Source: Eudorina sp. 2006-703-Eu-15
Lineage: Eukaryota; Chlorophyta; Chlorophyceae; Chlamydomonadales; Volvocaceae
DNA length: 64,000 nucleotides
NCBI GenBank assembly: GCA_003117195.1
Contig: BDSI01000024.1
Coordinates: 275,237 to 339,236, forward strand
Direction of reading: 5' to 3'
This document shows positions 24,013 through 36,410 of this stretch, piece after piece; the first letter of the stretch is position 1; each line of letters begins with the position of its first letter. The notes beneath the pieces are model-generated. The model saw only the letters and a program-made list of their open reading frames with translations. It was not told where the DNA came from and did no database searches. Both the position numbers and the translations under genes were made by a program.

Positions 24013-27000
24013 ATGGCGCTTCGTGCGCTGCGCCGCGCCGCGGGGCAGCTTGGAAGTACCTTGGCGCAGGCGCAGCGGGTATGATATCAAGTTTTAGGGA
24101 AAGTAAGATTCGGGGGTCTCGGTAAAAACGCAACCGTCTTCGCAGGCCGCCAGTGTCGCTGCTGCTCTCGAGCTTGGACCTTGTTGCTCTGGTAAGGTTT
24201 AACAAACCATGATTCTCATCGAAGGCAGCCAAATGACGGTCGTCCTATGTGTGTTGCAGAGCTGCTGGCGCGTCAATCAAGCAGCCAAACGAGGTGGGCT
24301 TACGATCGTATAAGTGACGGTGCCTGGTCTGGCCGTTTCGAAATCTGGAACTGAGTGTAAGCTTATGGTCAATTGCAGCAGCAACCATGTGCAAGAGGAG
24401 CTGGCTTCGTTCAAGCGGTTCCGTGGGATGCACCAACTTCGCGGGCTACGGACGTCCACGTTTGCGCTTGAGGACTTCGAAGTCAAAGTGCCTTCCATGG
24501 GGGAATCCATTACGGAGGGCACCATTGCAAACGTCTTGAAGAAAGCGGGTGAGCAGCACCACGGCTGGTTCCGGGTGGAACAACGCCGCTTTGACCGGCA
24601 TCGCCCCGGTCCTTGCACATGCGCGCGATGGGTTCCAACGCCGCTCCCTCTCCCCTCTTTGACATGACAGGGGATCCGGTCAAGGAGGACGACGTCATTG
24701 CTCAGATTGAAACTGACAAGGTAAGCCCTCTGGAGTCCATGCAGCGAGCTGGGGTCGGATGTTTTACCCGCGCTCCCCGGTCCGACTGGTTCCTCTGCTT
24801 CCCTGACGCCCCCATGTCATTCCGTGCTATCACCCGCCACTGCCCCGGCTTCATGCCCCGACCCAGGTCACAATTGACGTCAAGTACACGGGCAAGGCCT
24901 CTGGCGTGGTCAGCAAGGTCCTCATAAAGCCCTCGGATCTGGTCAAGGTCGGGCAGCAGGTGGCAGTGGTAGACGTGGGGGCGGCGCCAGCCGCTGCCGC
25001 AGCAGCGCCGCCGCCGCCCCCGCCCCCCAAGCCAGCAGCAGAGGCGCCAAAGCCCGCCGCCGCGGCGCCACCCAAGGTGCGGCTGCTCACCGGCTCACCA
25101 AGTCGCGGGCGGTCAGCAGTCTTGTGGCGCATGATCATTGGCAGGGGTCAGAGGGCAACGGCACGGGCGCGACGCCGGAGGGGCACGGCGGCCGTCTCCC
25201 GCAAACCTTCGCTTCCAAATACGGGACGGGCTGCCATTTGGGTTTCCGGGTGGCGATCCGGGCTGCATGACGGGAAGTCGAACGCCACCGGCGCTGGGTG
25301 GGGTGCTGATGGAGAGCGGTGTGGGGGGCCACCGCACTCGGCGCCTTTCGGTTAAAGTGAGGCCCGGGAGCGGAAACGTTGTGGAGCTGGGACATGATGA
25401 TGCAGTGGACTCAGCCGGGTTACACCGACCAAACCAGCCGGGCTGCGCGTAACGAGGCAAAGGGGCGAATTCGGCGGGAAGCTGTGTCTCCCAGCCGAGA
25501 GCATCTGCACGCCCGTTAAAGTTCCTCTGCAGTGCGGGACGGGGCACGGGAGGTGGGCACGCACCTTTCATTCACAGCCGTGAGATGTTGGATGCGCGGG
25601 CGGCTGGCTCGGCAGGGGATGCTACAGCTCACTTCAGGCGCGGTTGATGTCGCTCGTGCGCGATAACGAGTGCGATGCCACGTCGTATCGTGGTGACGTC
25701 ACCGTGGCGGTACTGCAGCCGGTGTTGCGGCTGAGTTGCAGTGCGACGACGGAGTGAGGAGATCTTGCCTCTTGTTGTCGGATGGGTCGAACCTGATTCA
25801 CGAGAGGCTTTCACGTTTACATGCTTTGGTGTCGCTGACCTTTGGGTCGCTGTTGGTGCCCTCCGCAGCCGCCGCCAGCGCCGGCCCCCAGCTCCGTGGC
25901 TGCCCCCATGCCCATCGCTCGACCGGAGAGGTACGCCGGGGTCCGGGTGCCGCCTGTCAGGCGGCGATCAAAACTATTCATTGACCGAAAATTGTCTGAT
26001 ATTTGGACTTGGCCGGTGCGGCAGGGCGCCCGATAGGATCTCCGCGTGTTCATGCGGCTGCCTCTCGGCCGGTCCGTCCGTCCGTGTGGCTCACCGTGTG
26101 CTGTTCCTGTATTCGCCGTGTACTTTGTCCCTACTTTGCCGTTTCTGAAGCCTGTCTAGTGCGCACTGGGAGACCTGGTCTCTCTTGAGAACTTCCCAAC
26201 TGAGTCTCGTTTCCCCTAGCGGTGGGCGGGTTCCCCGTCTACCGATGTCGTGCCCATGTGCGAGCGAACGGTCCGCGTTGTGCCACCTGGTATCCGGCTT
26301 TCCTCCCTACCCGACCTGAATATGTCTACCAATGTCCCATACCCCTACCCGACCTCGCCACCGCTGCCCGGCGAGCTTCGCCGTTCGCCAAAGCTCCTTG
26401 CGCCCAACAACCGCGCGGGCGGCCACCCCGTCACACGGCTGTCCCTGCGCAGGCGCATCAAGATGACTCGGTTGCGGATGCGTGTCGCGGAGCGGCTCAA
26501 GGGCGCCCAGAACACGTACGCCATGTTGAGCACCTTCAACGAGGTGGACATGAGCGCCACCATCGAGATGAGGAACACGTACAAGGTGGGGCGGGGGTTG
26601 AGGGCGTCAGCCAGCCGGACAACTACTACGCAATCGGTGATTATTTCGCAATTTCTCTGTCTCCATTTACAAATGGGGGGTGAGGGCGGGTCACAAGGGG
26701 GCGGGTCACACACAGGGCGTCATGGTCGGGGTCGGGATCGGGGTGGGGATCGCTCGGCATGGGGGGCAGGGTCCTGTTTGGGATGTGGTCCGTAACGCAC
26801 TCGACGCCTCGGTACCTTGGCAGTCGGCGCTGCCGGGGACCGCTGCCAGGGCGCTACTCGCACCAACACACCCATAACACCGCCGGCGCCTCGGTGCTTG
26901 CTACGGCGCGGCCGACTGGGGAGTCCTTTGCGCCATGTGAGGAAGAAAGAGTCCTTGGCCGCTTAGAACCTGGGCTATCGGATTCGTTGTGTTCGCGCGG

Positions 27001-29991
27001 CGGGTGCTGGTTCCACGGCTTGCTCACTTTCGTCGGCTTCCACTGGTTTGGGGCCCAGTTGGACCCTTCGGGACGTGACGAGAGGTCGCACACGGACCAC
27101 GCGCGTGACCGTCCCGCCTGCTCCTCCCAACTTGCCCGCCCCTTCCGGCTTCAGGACGTGTTCGTGGAGAAGCACAACGTCAAGCTGGGCTTCATGTCGG
27201 TGTTCGTGAAGGCCGCCGCCTACGCGCTGCAGGTGCGGAGGGGGGCCCAGGGCAGCAGGATCGGCAGCACCGAAACGAACCCGCCTGAGACGGCCTGACC
27301 ATCCCCATGCGGTTTGAATATGTCTGCCACTTTCCTATATGCCCATGTCGTTCGCGCCGATGGTGGGCGGCGATGGTGCTGTCGGAGCGTGGGTGGCCGG
27401 GTTGCTGCCTCGCTGTGTGCCGTCGACGCGATCTCTTGATCCGTTGGCCGACACACGTGCGGGACTGCGGGTGCCGGTGATGCGCGGGGGTGGACGCCAA
27501 GGGCTGATCCGCGACATGGCTGCGCTTTCGCGGAGCTTCTGTCCTCGCCTCTGGCCACACGCACGAGGCCGCGACCTGAAATTATCCAGTCCCTCACCCC
27601 ACCACTCCACACGGGATCTTGGCGCTGGCAGTCAGCGCTGTCTACCAATGTGCTATAACCCAGTTTCTCCACCCGACCCCATCCCCGGCCTCTGGCCGCC
27701 CGGCCCTCCGCAGGAGGTCCCGGCTGTGAACGCCGTCATTGAGGGAGATGAGATCGTGTTCCGGGACTACTACGACATCTCCATCGCGGTGGCGACGCCC
27801 AAGGTGCGGCGGCCACCTGGCAGAGGGCTTTGGGGATGCGGTCAGATGCGTGTTGTAACGCGTTCAATGAGTCAAACGTCAAACTTTGCTGCGCTTGGCG
27901 ACCCTGGTTTCCGCCCACCACCTGTTTGCCCTGCACACACGCCTTCCGCTGCTCGTCCTGGTGGTGCCTCGCAGGGCCTCGTGGTGCCGGTGCTGCGTGC
28001 CGCTGACGAGCTGAGCTTCGCGGACGTTGAGAAGGTGCGGGGCCACAGCTGGTTGGACTGGGCCTGGGGTTCGTTGCAGCGATTGAGACGCTTCCGGGCG
28101 CTGTGGACGCGTTCAGAGGCTTCCGGGCGCTGTGGACGCGTTGCCGGTCCCCCGCATCTAGGGGCTCTGGCATCTAGGGGCGCTGGCATACATGCGGCGC
28201 TCAGCTTTTTATCTTCGAACAGTGGCCGGTGACAGCCGCTTGTGTCCCCGTTCACTTAGTGAGAGACACGGGACAGGAGGCACTGTGCGCGCCGCTCTGA
28301 TCTGTTGGACTGGTCCAAGGACAGGGCGTTCCTAGCGACGCGTCCACTGGCGTTCGAAGCCCCGCAACGGCCGCCCCGTTTCCCTCGGGCACCCTCTTCA
28401 CGTCCGCTTCTGTCTACACGATGGCAACCAGCGGCAGGACCTCCGACTGGGCGCTGTCAGTCAAGATAGTCGGAATGGCATCCTGACTCTCCGTCGCCTA
28501 TTTGTTACACCTCACCGCCACTCCGTTCCAGGCGTCTGGCGCCATCTCTTGTCCCTACCAAAGCCTCTTTTGACCCCATGCCGTGGCGCCAACGGCCCCA
28601 TTCTACGATTCCGTCATCGACAACCGGTTGGCCCGCCCCCCCCATCCGCCATGCGCCCCCGGCCCCGGCCCCGGCCCCGGCCCCGGGCCCCATACAGACC
28701 ATCAACATGCTCGGCAAGAAGGCCCGCGACGGCACCATCGGCATCGACGACATGGCCGGAGGCACCTTCACCATCTCCAACGGCGGAGTGTACGGCAGCC
28801 TGCTCTCGACGCCCATCATCAACCCGCCGCAGGTGGGTGGGTGGTGGGGCCGCTGTCGCCCGCGCGCTGCCGGGACGTCCTGGCAGGGGTGGCTGTCTGG
28901 TCCGTTGGGTCCCAATCACAAGTGAGGCGAGAAACGGAAACTCGTGTCTGGCACGACTGCGGTCGCGGGCGGCGAAACAGCAGCATCCTCATGTCCTGTC
29001 ATCTGGGTCGCTTCCTGTTCCGCCCTGTAAGGCAAGAGGGTAGTAATGTAACTCCTGTAAGGCTGGAGGGGTAGAAATGGAACGCCTGTAAGGCTGGAGG
29101 GATAGAAATGGAACGCCCGAAGACTAGATGTTTCGGAGTATAACTCGTGTGAGACTAGAGGTCTATATTTGTGAGGCTGGGAGCACTACAACACCTGTGA
29201 GGCTGTGATCACCAAATCCGTGCACTCGTGTGCGCGTGAGCCCCTGAAGCGCCGACCTGCTATGAGCGCTGTCTGTCTTGCTGACGGCACTAACCCCCAA
29301 AACCAATCCTCGACCGGCGTGGCATGCCTCCCTATCCCTCCACCCACCCAGAGCGCCATCCTGGGCATGCACGCCATCGTTGACCGACCGGTGGCGGTGA
29401 AGGGCAAGGTGGAGATCCGGCCCATGATGAACATCGCGCTCACGTACGACCACCGCCTCATCGACGGCAGGGAGGTGAGGCCGAGGCCGGGATGGGACGG
29501 GACGGCAGGCTGGCTGGCTGGCCGGCTTGCAAGTGTGGCGCCCTAGTTAATGACACACCCGCGCAACGTACCACGAATAGTGCCCTTTCGCGGCTGTGCA
29601 CGCCTTGACATGACTCGGGCGGCGCAAGCATGAAGCTGGGGATGTGACATGGCGCGAGCTGCACCGCGGCCATGTTCGCGCGACGGTGTCGCAGGTCAAC
29701 GAACTCCCCGGAGGCCGGGAAAGCGCGGCTCCTCTGCCGGCGGCACCCGCACCCGCGCGCAGTCCTCGTCCTGTGTGTTGCATGGTCACGCGCTCACAAC
29801 CGGGTGTCTCCCATACATGTGCACACTCACGCTGGGCTTGTCTTTTTCTGCGCACCCCCAACTACAGAACCCTGTTCGTAACCCCCGCTGCTTCTCTCTT
29901 ACACTTACGGTATCACCCTCAGGCCGTGACCTTCCTGCGGCGGATCAAGGACGTGGTGGAGGACCCGCGTCGCCTGCTGCTGGATATCTAA
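24013..29991 (+). CDS. DLST: Dihydrolipoamide succinyltransferase, E2 of 2-oxoglutarate dehydrogenase
   Basis: Exons: 24013-24078, 24146-24191, 24260-24293, 24382-24548 (acceptor 24379 also possible), 24671-24720, 24867-25076, 25869-25930, 26453-26585, 27155-27232, 27714-27803, 27975-28034, 28698-28832, 29352-29474, 29923-29991. The product is 440 aa. The start [15 protein letters not shown] is Arg/Ala-rich like a mitochondrial presequence. The lipoyl domain (about residues 75-150) has [13 protein letters not shown] and the lipoylation site IETDK, with Lys121 as the last codon of exon 5. A Pro/Ala linker follows, with no peripheral-subunit-binding domain, as in other eukaryotic DLSTs. The acyltransferase domain (about 213 to the end) has [28 protein letters not shown] and [11 protein letters not shown], with catalytic His411 and Asp415. 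The enzyme moves succinyl groups from lipoamide to CoA in the TCA cycle, in the mitochondrial matrix. From exon 8 on, all junctions are phase 0. Confidence 0.95.
29023..29120. repeat. About three 31-bp tandem units in a DLST intron
   Basis: Units beginning CTGTAAGGCTGGAGGG and ending in TAGAAATGGAACG repeat with small changes. They lie between DLST exons 12 and 13. Confidence 0.75.
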
Positions 29992-31330
29992 AGGGGTAGC
30001 AGCTAACGCCGGCCGGCCAGCGGGACGGGCAGCAGGAGAGAGAAACTGCAGCGGTGGACAGGAGCGACCCCGAACCATGTGGCGCGGGCTGGCGGTGTGC
30101 AGTGGACTGGGCTCATCAGCCAAGGGGAGCAGCCACGGCACCGTAGCGGGCTTTCGGTTTTGGTTCGTGCGTGCCCCCGCCTGATTGTACGGCATGTTTG
30201 AGTCCCCAGATGAGTCCCCGTGATCCTGAGTCGGCAGTTACCGAGTCAAATTCTTCGTAGTGCACAAGGTGTTAGTTTGGCTGCACCAAAAGCCACATGG
30301 CCCCTTCTCGTTTGTTGGGACAGGGCCGAAGGGCCACGCTGATGGCTCCTCCCTTATAAGCGCATCGCGCCGAAGAATTGTCGGAGCCGCGCTGTAGCTG
30401 GGGGAGGTGCGGTTCACGGTAGTACCCTTCGGGAGATGGGGTAATGGCGGCGGGCAGGTGCCGACCCGTGGGTCAGACGGGGCAGGGCTTATTCAACTGT
30501 CGCTGTTCGAATGCGCATGCGGCTGCGTGTATGGCGAGACCGCTAGGCGCAACATGAAGGGTTGCGTGGGGTCAAGAGTGGACCCTGCATGTTCTTCTTG
30601 CTTTCATGAACTGTGGTGTGGTGTGGTGCGGTGTGGTGTTGCATTGAGCAACCGTGGAGATGGCACACCCTGCCCTCAAGGGCCGCGGCCCGTGGCCTGC
30701 CGACCGCGTGCACTCTTCTTCGCTTTGCTCCAGGGTCTGGTTCCTTGCTTGGATTGTTGTTTGTCGTGTCGTGTCGGGTGTTAGGTTTTGCGCTTTACCG
30801 AAAGTGCAGGTGCGGTTTGTTACATGGTTGTGGGTTGGGGTAGTTCAGCGCCCGACTCAAATTCGGAGTCGCGCCTGTCGCCAGGCCGCCACCCGAAACG
30901 TTGCAACCAACACGCCTCATCGTCACCGGCTACTTCTCGGGCGTTTAACCGGACAGCCTGACAGGATCAACAAGTCCAAGTCATGATCGCACTTGGCCCA
31001 TCCCGGCAAGCACCAACGGCTGCCACCCACGGTCACCGCCTGGATGAGCAGACATGCGAAGCGGCCCAAATAGTTCATGATTTATCGATGCTCAACGTTT
31101 GTACGGCCTTCGGCTCTATGGGTTCCTCCTGGTTGTTTGCTGTTTGGTGCACCAGGACTTGCGTATGCCTTCATCTGCGTCAGGTCTGAGTCGCCGATTT
31201 GGCTGAACAGCTCGCCTCGCATAACTGCACAAAGCACGAAGCGCACATGTCCTGCCCGCCAGCTGGCTTTTTCAGCACCGGAGCCGCCATCAGCGGATCA
31301 GGGTGTAACGCTGGAGACATGTGTGTATGC
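29992..31330. other. 3' flank of DLST, no gene recognised
   Basis: This stretch holds the DLST 3' UTR and unassigned sequence. A part near 30450-30580 (CGACCCGTGGGTCAGACGGG and a later GACCGCTAGGCGC) resembles 41780-41905 on the far side of the MYND duplication. It may be a remnant of an older duplication unit. No coding exon is supported. Confidence 0.4.
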
Positions 31331-32202
31331 CTTGGATCAGTGCGAACTTGCAACACCGAAGTGTGCGATGTTGCGTCCTGACATCCTGTCGTACACATTG
31401 GAGAGCGCTCCAGCACGTCTGTCACAAAGTTCAAATTCAGGGTTAGTAGGCAAGTACCTTATCAGGACGTCTTCCTCTTCGCATAGGACGCGCTTGGACG
31501 CTGCATCGCAGGGTTTCCGTACCTCGACTGAGGGATCGCAAGAACAGTAGAAATCCACCCTTTCCATTGTGTGCAAACACTCTCAGGTTACGGTAAGCAG
31601 AGCCCAGCGGAGGCTGCGAGCTCTATCATCCAAGGCGCTCAACCCACTCTCGTTGGGCTTTCGGAGATACAGCCGACTTGACGTGCCTTCGACAGTCGTT
31701 CGCGCGAGCGCCTCTTCCGGGGGCGGCGGCTGCGCGCTCTTACCAACGCCTACCCGTGTTCCGCGCAAGGAGTTCATCTTCGTGTTCCGCGCAGTTCATC
31801 TTCGAGTTCATCTTTTCCTGAGGTCCCGCTTCGCATCAGTGAATGACGCGACGTTCAGGTGCGCGGCCCTTCACGTCTGGCCCTGTCTGCACAACGATGA
31901 CGATTTATCGGCCGAAACAAAACGATCTAAGTTATACGGCCGAACGCTGCTGCGCGCTGCAGACTATTCTTCCCTGCAGCATCCCCCAGTTGCCGTCTGG
32001 TACAACCTGCGCCGACCCATACCTGCTCTGGTCCACTGGATCCAAGCTGCAAAGTGCCATAAATGCTAACACCTGTGTTCAGCTAGTTCACATGTGGCCT
32101 TCCTGGGCATCCTGGGAGAAATCCACCAGGACCATTCCCGGCACATCTTTGAAGTTCTCAGGCAGACCTGGCAGCTGACGGAGTGCATATACATGCCCAT
32201 AC

Positions 32203-35200
32203 ATGCCTGCGCTCGGGCTCAACAATGCTAAAGCGTTCCTCACTCCATGTGTGCCGCTGCGCACCGTATCAGAGCCGAGACCCCAGAAACGCGCATGCGT
32301 CCTGCCTCACCTCGACCCACGTCCGCTTGATCACCGACGTGCAGGTCAGCCTCCGGAGGGCCCCGCCGGCGGCGGCAGAGGTCGCCGGGGTGGCGGTGGC
32401 GGTGGCGGAGAGCGCGACGGTGGGGACGGGCGGGTCAATGCTGCCGCCGCCGCGACGGTCGCCGGCTCGGCCACGGCCACAACTGCCGCTGGCTTAGAAT
32501 CGGGCTCGGCGTCCGCCTCCGCCACACAGCAACCCGCTGGACTGCGTGCGCGTTCCCTGAAGCGCTTCGTGGACGCCGCGCGGCGGCTGGCGGCCCTGCT
32601 GGACGAGCAGCGCGTCGGTCTGGGCGATGCGCCGACGGAGGCGCAGCTGTCGGAGCAGCTGAGCTCAGTGGCTGAGCGGTTGTCATCCGCACAGCCGCCC
32701 GATGGGCAGGACTTCTTCTCGCTAGACTGGGCGGAAGCCGTCGTGGGGACGGATGCGGTGGGCGCCACCGCCGCGCTGATCAGCGCTCTGCTGGGACTGC
32801 AGCCGCGAAGTGAGCGCGAGGAGGCGGTGCTGAGGGCGCATGTGGTGAACTTGGTCCAAGGGTTCCTTGGCCCCTTCGGGGGGTCGCCTCTCCGGAACAA
32901 CAGCTTGGATGTCGGCTTTCATACCCGACTGCTTGAGCAGCTCACAGGACGCGAGACGGTGCAGGCGCTGTCTCTTGTCGTACAGCGACTCAGAGAGTAC
33001 AGCCCACTGCTCGGCCACCGTGTATACGTCATGCTCGTCAATGTGGCCTGGCACGTGTTCGGCGTCATCATACCCTTGACAAAGAACATCGGCAGCAGCA
33101 ACCCACAGGCGCCACTGGCGCAACGCTTCTTCGAAGAGCTTACTCGCTCAAAACTTCTGGCCTCTCTGTGCGGCGAGCTGCTCGCGGCGCCGCCGTGCCC
33201 CCCTGACGCTGACGTGGATGAGCTGTCGTACAACGCCGTGCTTGGGGAATTCCAGCAGTTAATCGTCTTCATAATCAGGCGCCTGAACAGCGCGACCCAT
33301 GTTTTGGGTCTGGCAGCACTGGAGCCTTTGAACGCACCTGAAGTACGACAGCTGCAACTGGAGGCGCTGCGGCAGGTGGCGGCGGCGGTGGACCAGTTTC
33401 CGCGCGTCAGCAGCGGCGGCGGAGACCGAGGCGGCGGAGACGGCGACGGCGGCGCTGTCCGTGCCGGCGGCGGGAGTGATGGCGGGCAGAGCACTGGCCC
33501 GCCGAAGCGGCAGCCTTGGCCGATGTTGCGACTGGACGCTGTGCTAGGAGTGGGCGCGTTTCGGAAGTTGTTTCCCAACATGGGTGCATTGGAGGCGGTC
33601 TACCAAAACCTGATTTCTTGCGTGTTCGCAGCAGCCGAACCCACAGCGAAGCTGGCCGCCACGTCATCAGATGATCTCACCGGGGGCGCCCTCGCGGCCG
33701 AGCAGCTGCTGCCCAACCGCGCCGAGGCGGCGTCCCTGGGCGCTGCCGTGCTGCGGACTCTGCACGCCTGCCTAAAGGCGAAGCAGGCTGCTGGCGGAGC
33801 TGACGAGGCCGCTGCATACGAGGCCGCTGTCACTTTGCTGCTCCTGGTGATGCCGCGCATGAGGGGCGCGGCGGCGCAAGAGCAGCGCGCCTGCCTTCCA
33901 GACCTTATGGAGATGGCGGCATGGCTGTGTGGCGTGACGGCGGCGGTGGTGCGCAGCGACAGCGTGAAGTGGGTGGACCATGCCAACATCTGCGGCGCGC
34001 TGATCACGTCACTAATGCAAGGAAGAGCGTTTGAGCCGGGGAGGCCAGCACATGGTTACTGGCGTAAGTTGCGTTTAGATGATGGGTTTCCTTTCCCAAG
34101 GGGGTCTGCGCGAAATAGCACCTGGCCGCGAACCACTGCCACCGTTCCCCGGCTGCCGTGACCCATCTACGGTTGCCCGGTTACCGATACCCGTTACTTG
34201 TTCACCGTTTGGTTCACGGTAAATCACCAGCCTGTCAGGAGTAAAGAATATCCATGTCAAGCGTTTTTGGAGGACGAGGCACCGCGGCAACACGGCGCTG
34301 CAGCATGCTTGGCGTGACACAGGTAACCGGGCCGTCTGATGGCGGGTTCGCGCCGACGGCCGGCCCCATTCAAAACAACTCTATAAGGCAACAATTGCTA
34401 CCATACAACGCATAGGCTGAGATCCCATTTCCCGCCCCGTCGTCCTGTGCCGTTCCGTCCTCTCAGAAGTCGAAGTCTGCGTAGCTGACTGTCCGGCCTA
34501 CGCATGGTTGGCTCTCAGCCCCAGTGCCCGGGCGGCCTGTCTCCAGCGCCTGGCGGCCACCGACCTGGCCGGGTCGCTGGACGTGCTGCTGAGGCACGAC
34601 GTGGCGTCGGGCCGTTGGGGGCCGGAGGGTATTCGGGGGCAAGGGCTGCAGCAGGGGCAGGAAGCAGCGGTGCACGGGCAGGCCCGACCCATGGGTTCCC
34701 CCCTCTCCGCCGCATTGGCGGAGCTGATCAGGCCCCTGCTGACCTCGGAGTGGCTGGCGGGGCCCCCAGACGGGCGGGAGCGGCCGGAGCTGCGTCTGGG
34801 GCTGGTGCTGACCACCATCAAGCTGCTGCAGCGGGAGGTCGCTGTGTCGGGGCGCGAGCCGCAGGGCCCCAGCGCGAGTGAGGCGATCTCGCGGCAGAGG
34901 GACTCGCGGCTTGGGCTGCTCAGCTTCGCAGCCCAGCTCTGCCAGTCAGATAAGGGTTTCTCGGCGCTGCTCCGGAGGTTGGCTGTCAGGCAGCGGTCAC
35001 CGCGGCAGCGGCAGCGGCAGCGGCAGCGGCAGCCCGGGGCTGGGGCGGGCGGCACGGAGGACGCCGCCGCGCGGGACAGCGCTCCTGCGTCCTCCTCAAT
35101 TGACACCGAGGTGGCCGCACATGTGGTTGCGCTCGGCTCCGCTGTGCTGCAGTTCGCTGAGGTGGTGCTGCGGCAGGAGATCCCCCGCGTGGAGTACGGC

Positions 35201-36223
35201 AGCAGCGGCAGCCGCAGCACCAGCAGCGGCGGCGGCAGCAACAGCAGCACTATCAACCGTCACCCAAGCGGCCCCGCGGCCTACTCCGTCGGTGACGAGG
35301 ACATGCACAGGACAGCGGCGCATACAGCGCGATTGGCAGCAGCAGCGATCGCGATCGTCGCCAACGAACTGCCGACGGACGTTCTGGTGGCGGCGGCGCC
35401 GCAGCGGCCTCTGATCGTCCTGGGCTGGCTGCTGGGTCTCCTCAAGATTCGCCTGATGGCTGAAGGTGTCCGCTTGGAGTCCGGCGTTCTGCAAGAATTG
35501 GTTGAGACCGCTCAGGCTGCACTATCAATTGCAGTGCTGCACCTCTCCGCGGACGAGCGACTGCTGGCGGGCTGTGTGCCGGGCTGGCTGTGGGTGGAGG
35601 CCGTATCACCGGACTCCGATCGCGCCAACGGATTCCAGATCAACACAGGCCGCCTGGTGCAGCTCTTCCAGGCGGAACGAGACGCGGCCCCGGGCGGCAT
35701 CCCCGGCTCGGCTGCGCTGGACGGCCCGATCGTGGTGCTGCACAGCCCTGACCCGGCGGCTGCCCGCTTCACGGCCTGGGCCTGGGCGGATGAACACGAG
35801 CGGCGCCGGAGCGAGGTGGCGGCGCTGGCACGTCGCCACTTGGAACTGCAACCGGGTCCGCTGCAGGCGGGGAGCCTGTGGGCGCAGCTGACCGGGGGGG
35901 CCGCAGCGGCGGCCAGCTCGGGATCGGGGTCGGGACGTGGCGGGGTCGGCGGTGGTGGTGCAGCGGGGCCTCAGCAGGCAGCGAGCAGCTGGGCGGCCCG
36001 GCTGCTGCGGCTGTGCGCCCACCCGCTGTGCGGTGACTACAGCGGCGACAGCGAGGCGGGGCTGAAGCTCAAGCTGTGCAGCCGGTGCAGGGCCGTACGG
36101 TACTGCAGTACGGACTGCCAGCAGGCGCACTGGCCGGCGCACCGGAGGGAGTGTGCGGGCTGGGCTGCGGCTGCGGCTGCAGCTGCGGACGCGGCGAAGA
36201 GGTCGACTTCGGAGCACAGCTAG
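32203..36223 (+). CDS. MYND-type zinc finger protein, copy A (intact)
   Basis: Two exons, 32203-34063 and 34485-36223, join in phase through a GTAAGT donor and a TAG acceptor to give about 1199 aa. The C-terminus is a MYND finger (about residues 1131-1177): CAHPLC, then LCSRC, RYCSTDCQQAHW, and HRREC, with all Cys/His ligands present. The long N-terminal part is helical and Ala/Leu-rich with Gly/Gln/Arg low-complexity inserts (about 60-90 and 400-430) and no other domain I recognise. MYND fingers bind proline-rich partners, and genes of this build are expanded in volvocine algae. A TGTAA lies 183 bases after the stop. The first exon may begin differently: a coding-like tract at 32095-32200 suggests a further 5' exon, but I could not join it in phase. 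The function is unknown. Confidence 0.75.
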
Positions 36224-36405
36224 TGATGATGCACGGTAGGGTGCGTAGATCTGGGACGATGACATGGGCTACAGACCAGAGCTGGCTGTAGCTGGTACAC
36301 GACGTGTGGTCGTGTACGGTACCATCGTACGGTATCTTCGTGTCTCAGGTCTGGGAAGGCATGTGGAGGACTTCCGGTAGACGTTCGGGTCCGTTTGGGC
36401 CCCGA

Positions 36406-36410
36406 TGTAA
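36406..36410 (+). terminator. TGTAA poly(A) signal of MYND copy A
   Basis: TGTAA lies 183 bases beyond the MYND stop codon, the expected distance in this lineage. The aligned place in copy B (about 41700-41710) reads GTCACAACGG, so the signal is missing there. Confidence 0.5.

Noticed and set aside
32346..33581. Long minus-strand frames inside the MYND gene
   Set aside because: Antisense shadows of a GC-rich coding exon; Ser/Pro/Arg-rich with no family match.
34498..35256. Minus-strand 252-codon frame, also present in copy B at 39812-40570
   Set aside because: Antisense of the second MYND exon; conservation is explained by the plus-strand gene and the duplication.
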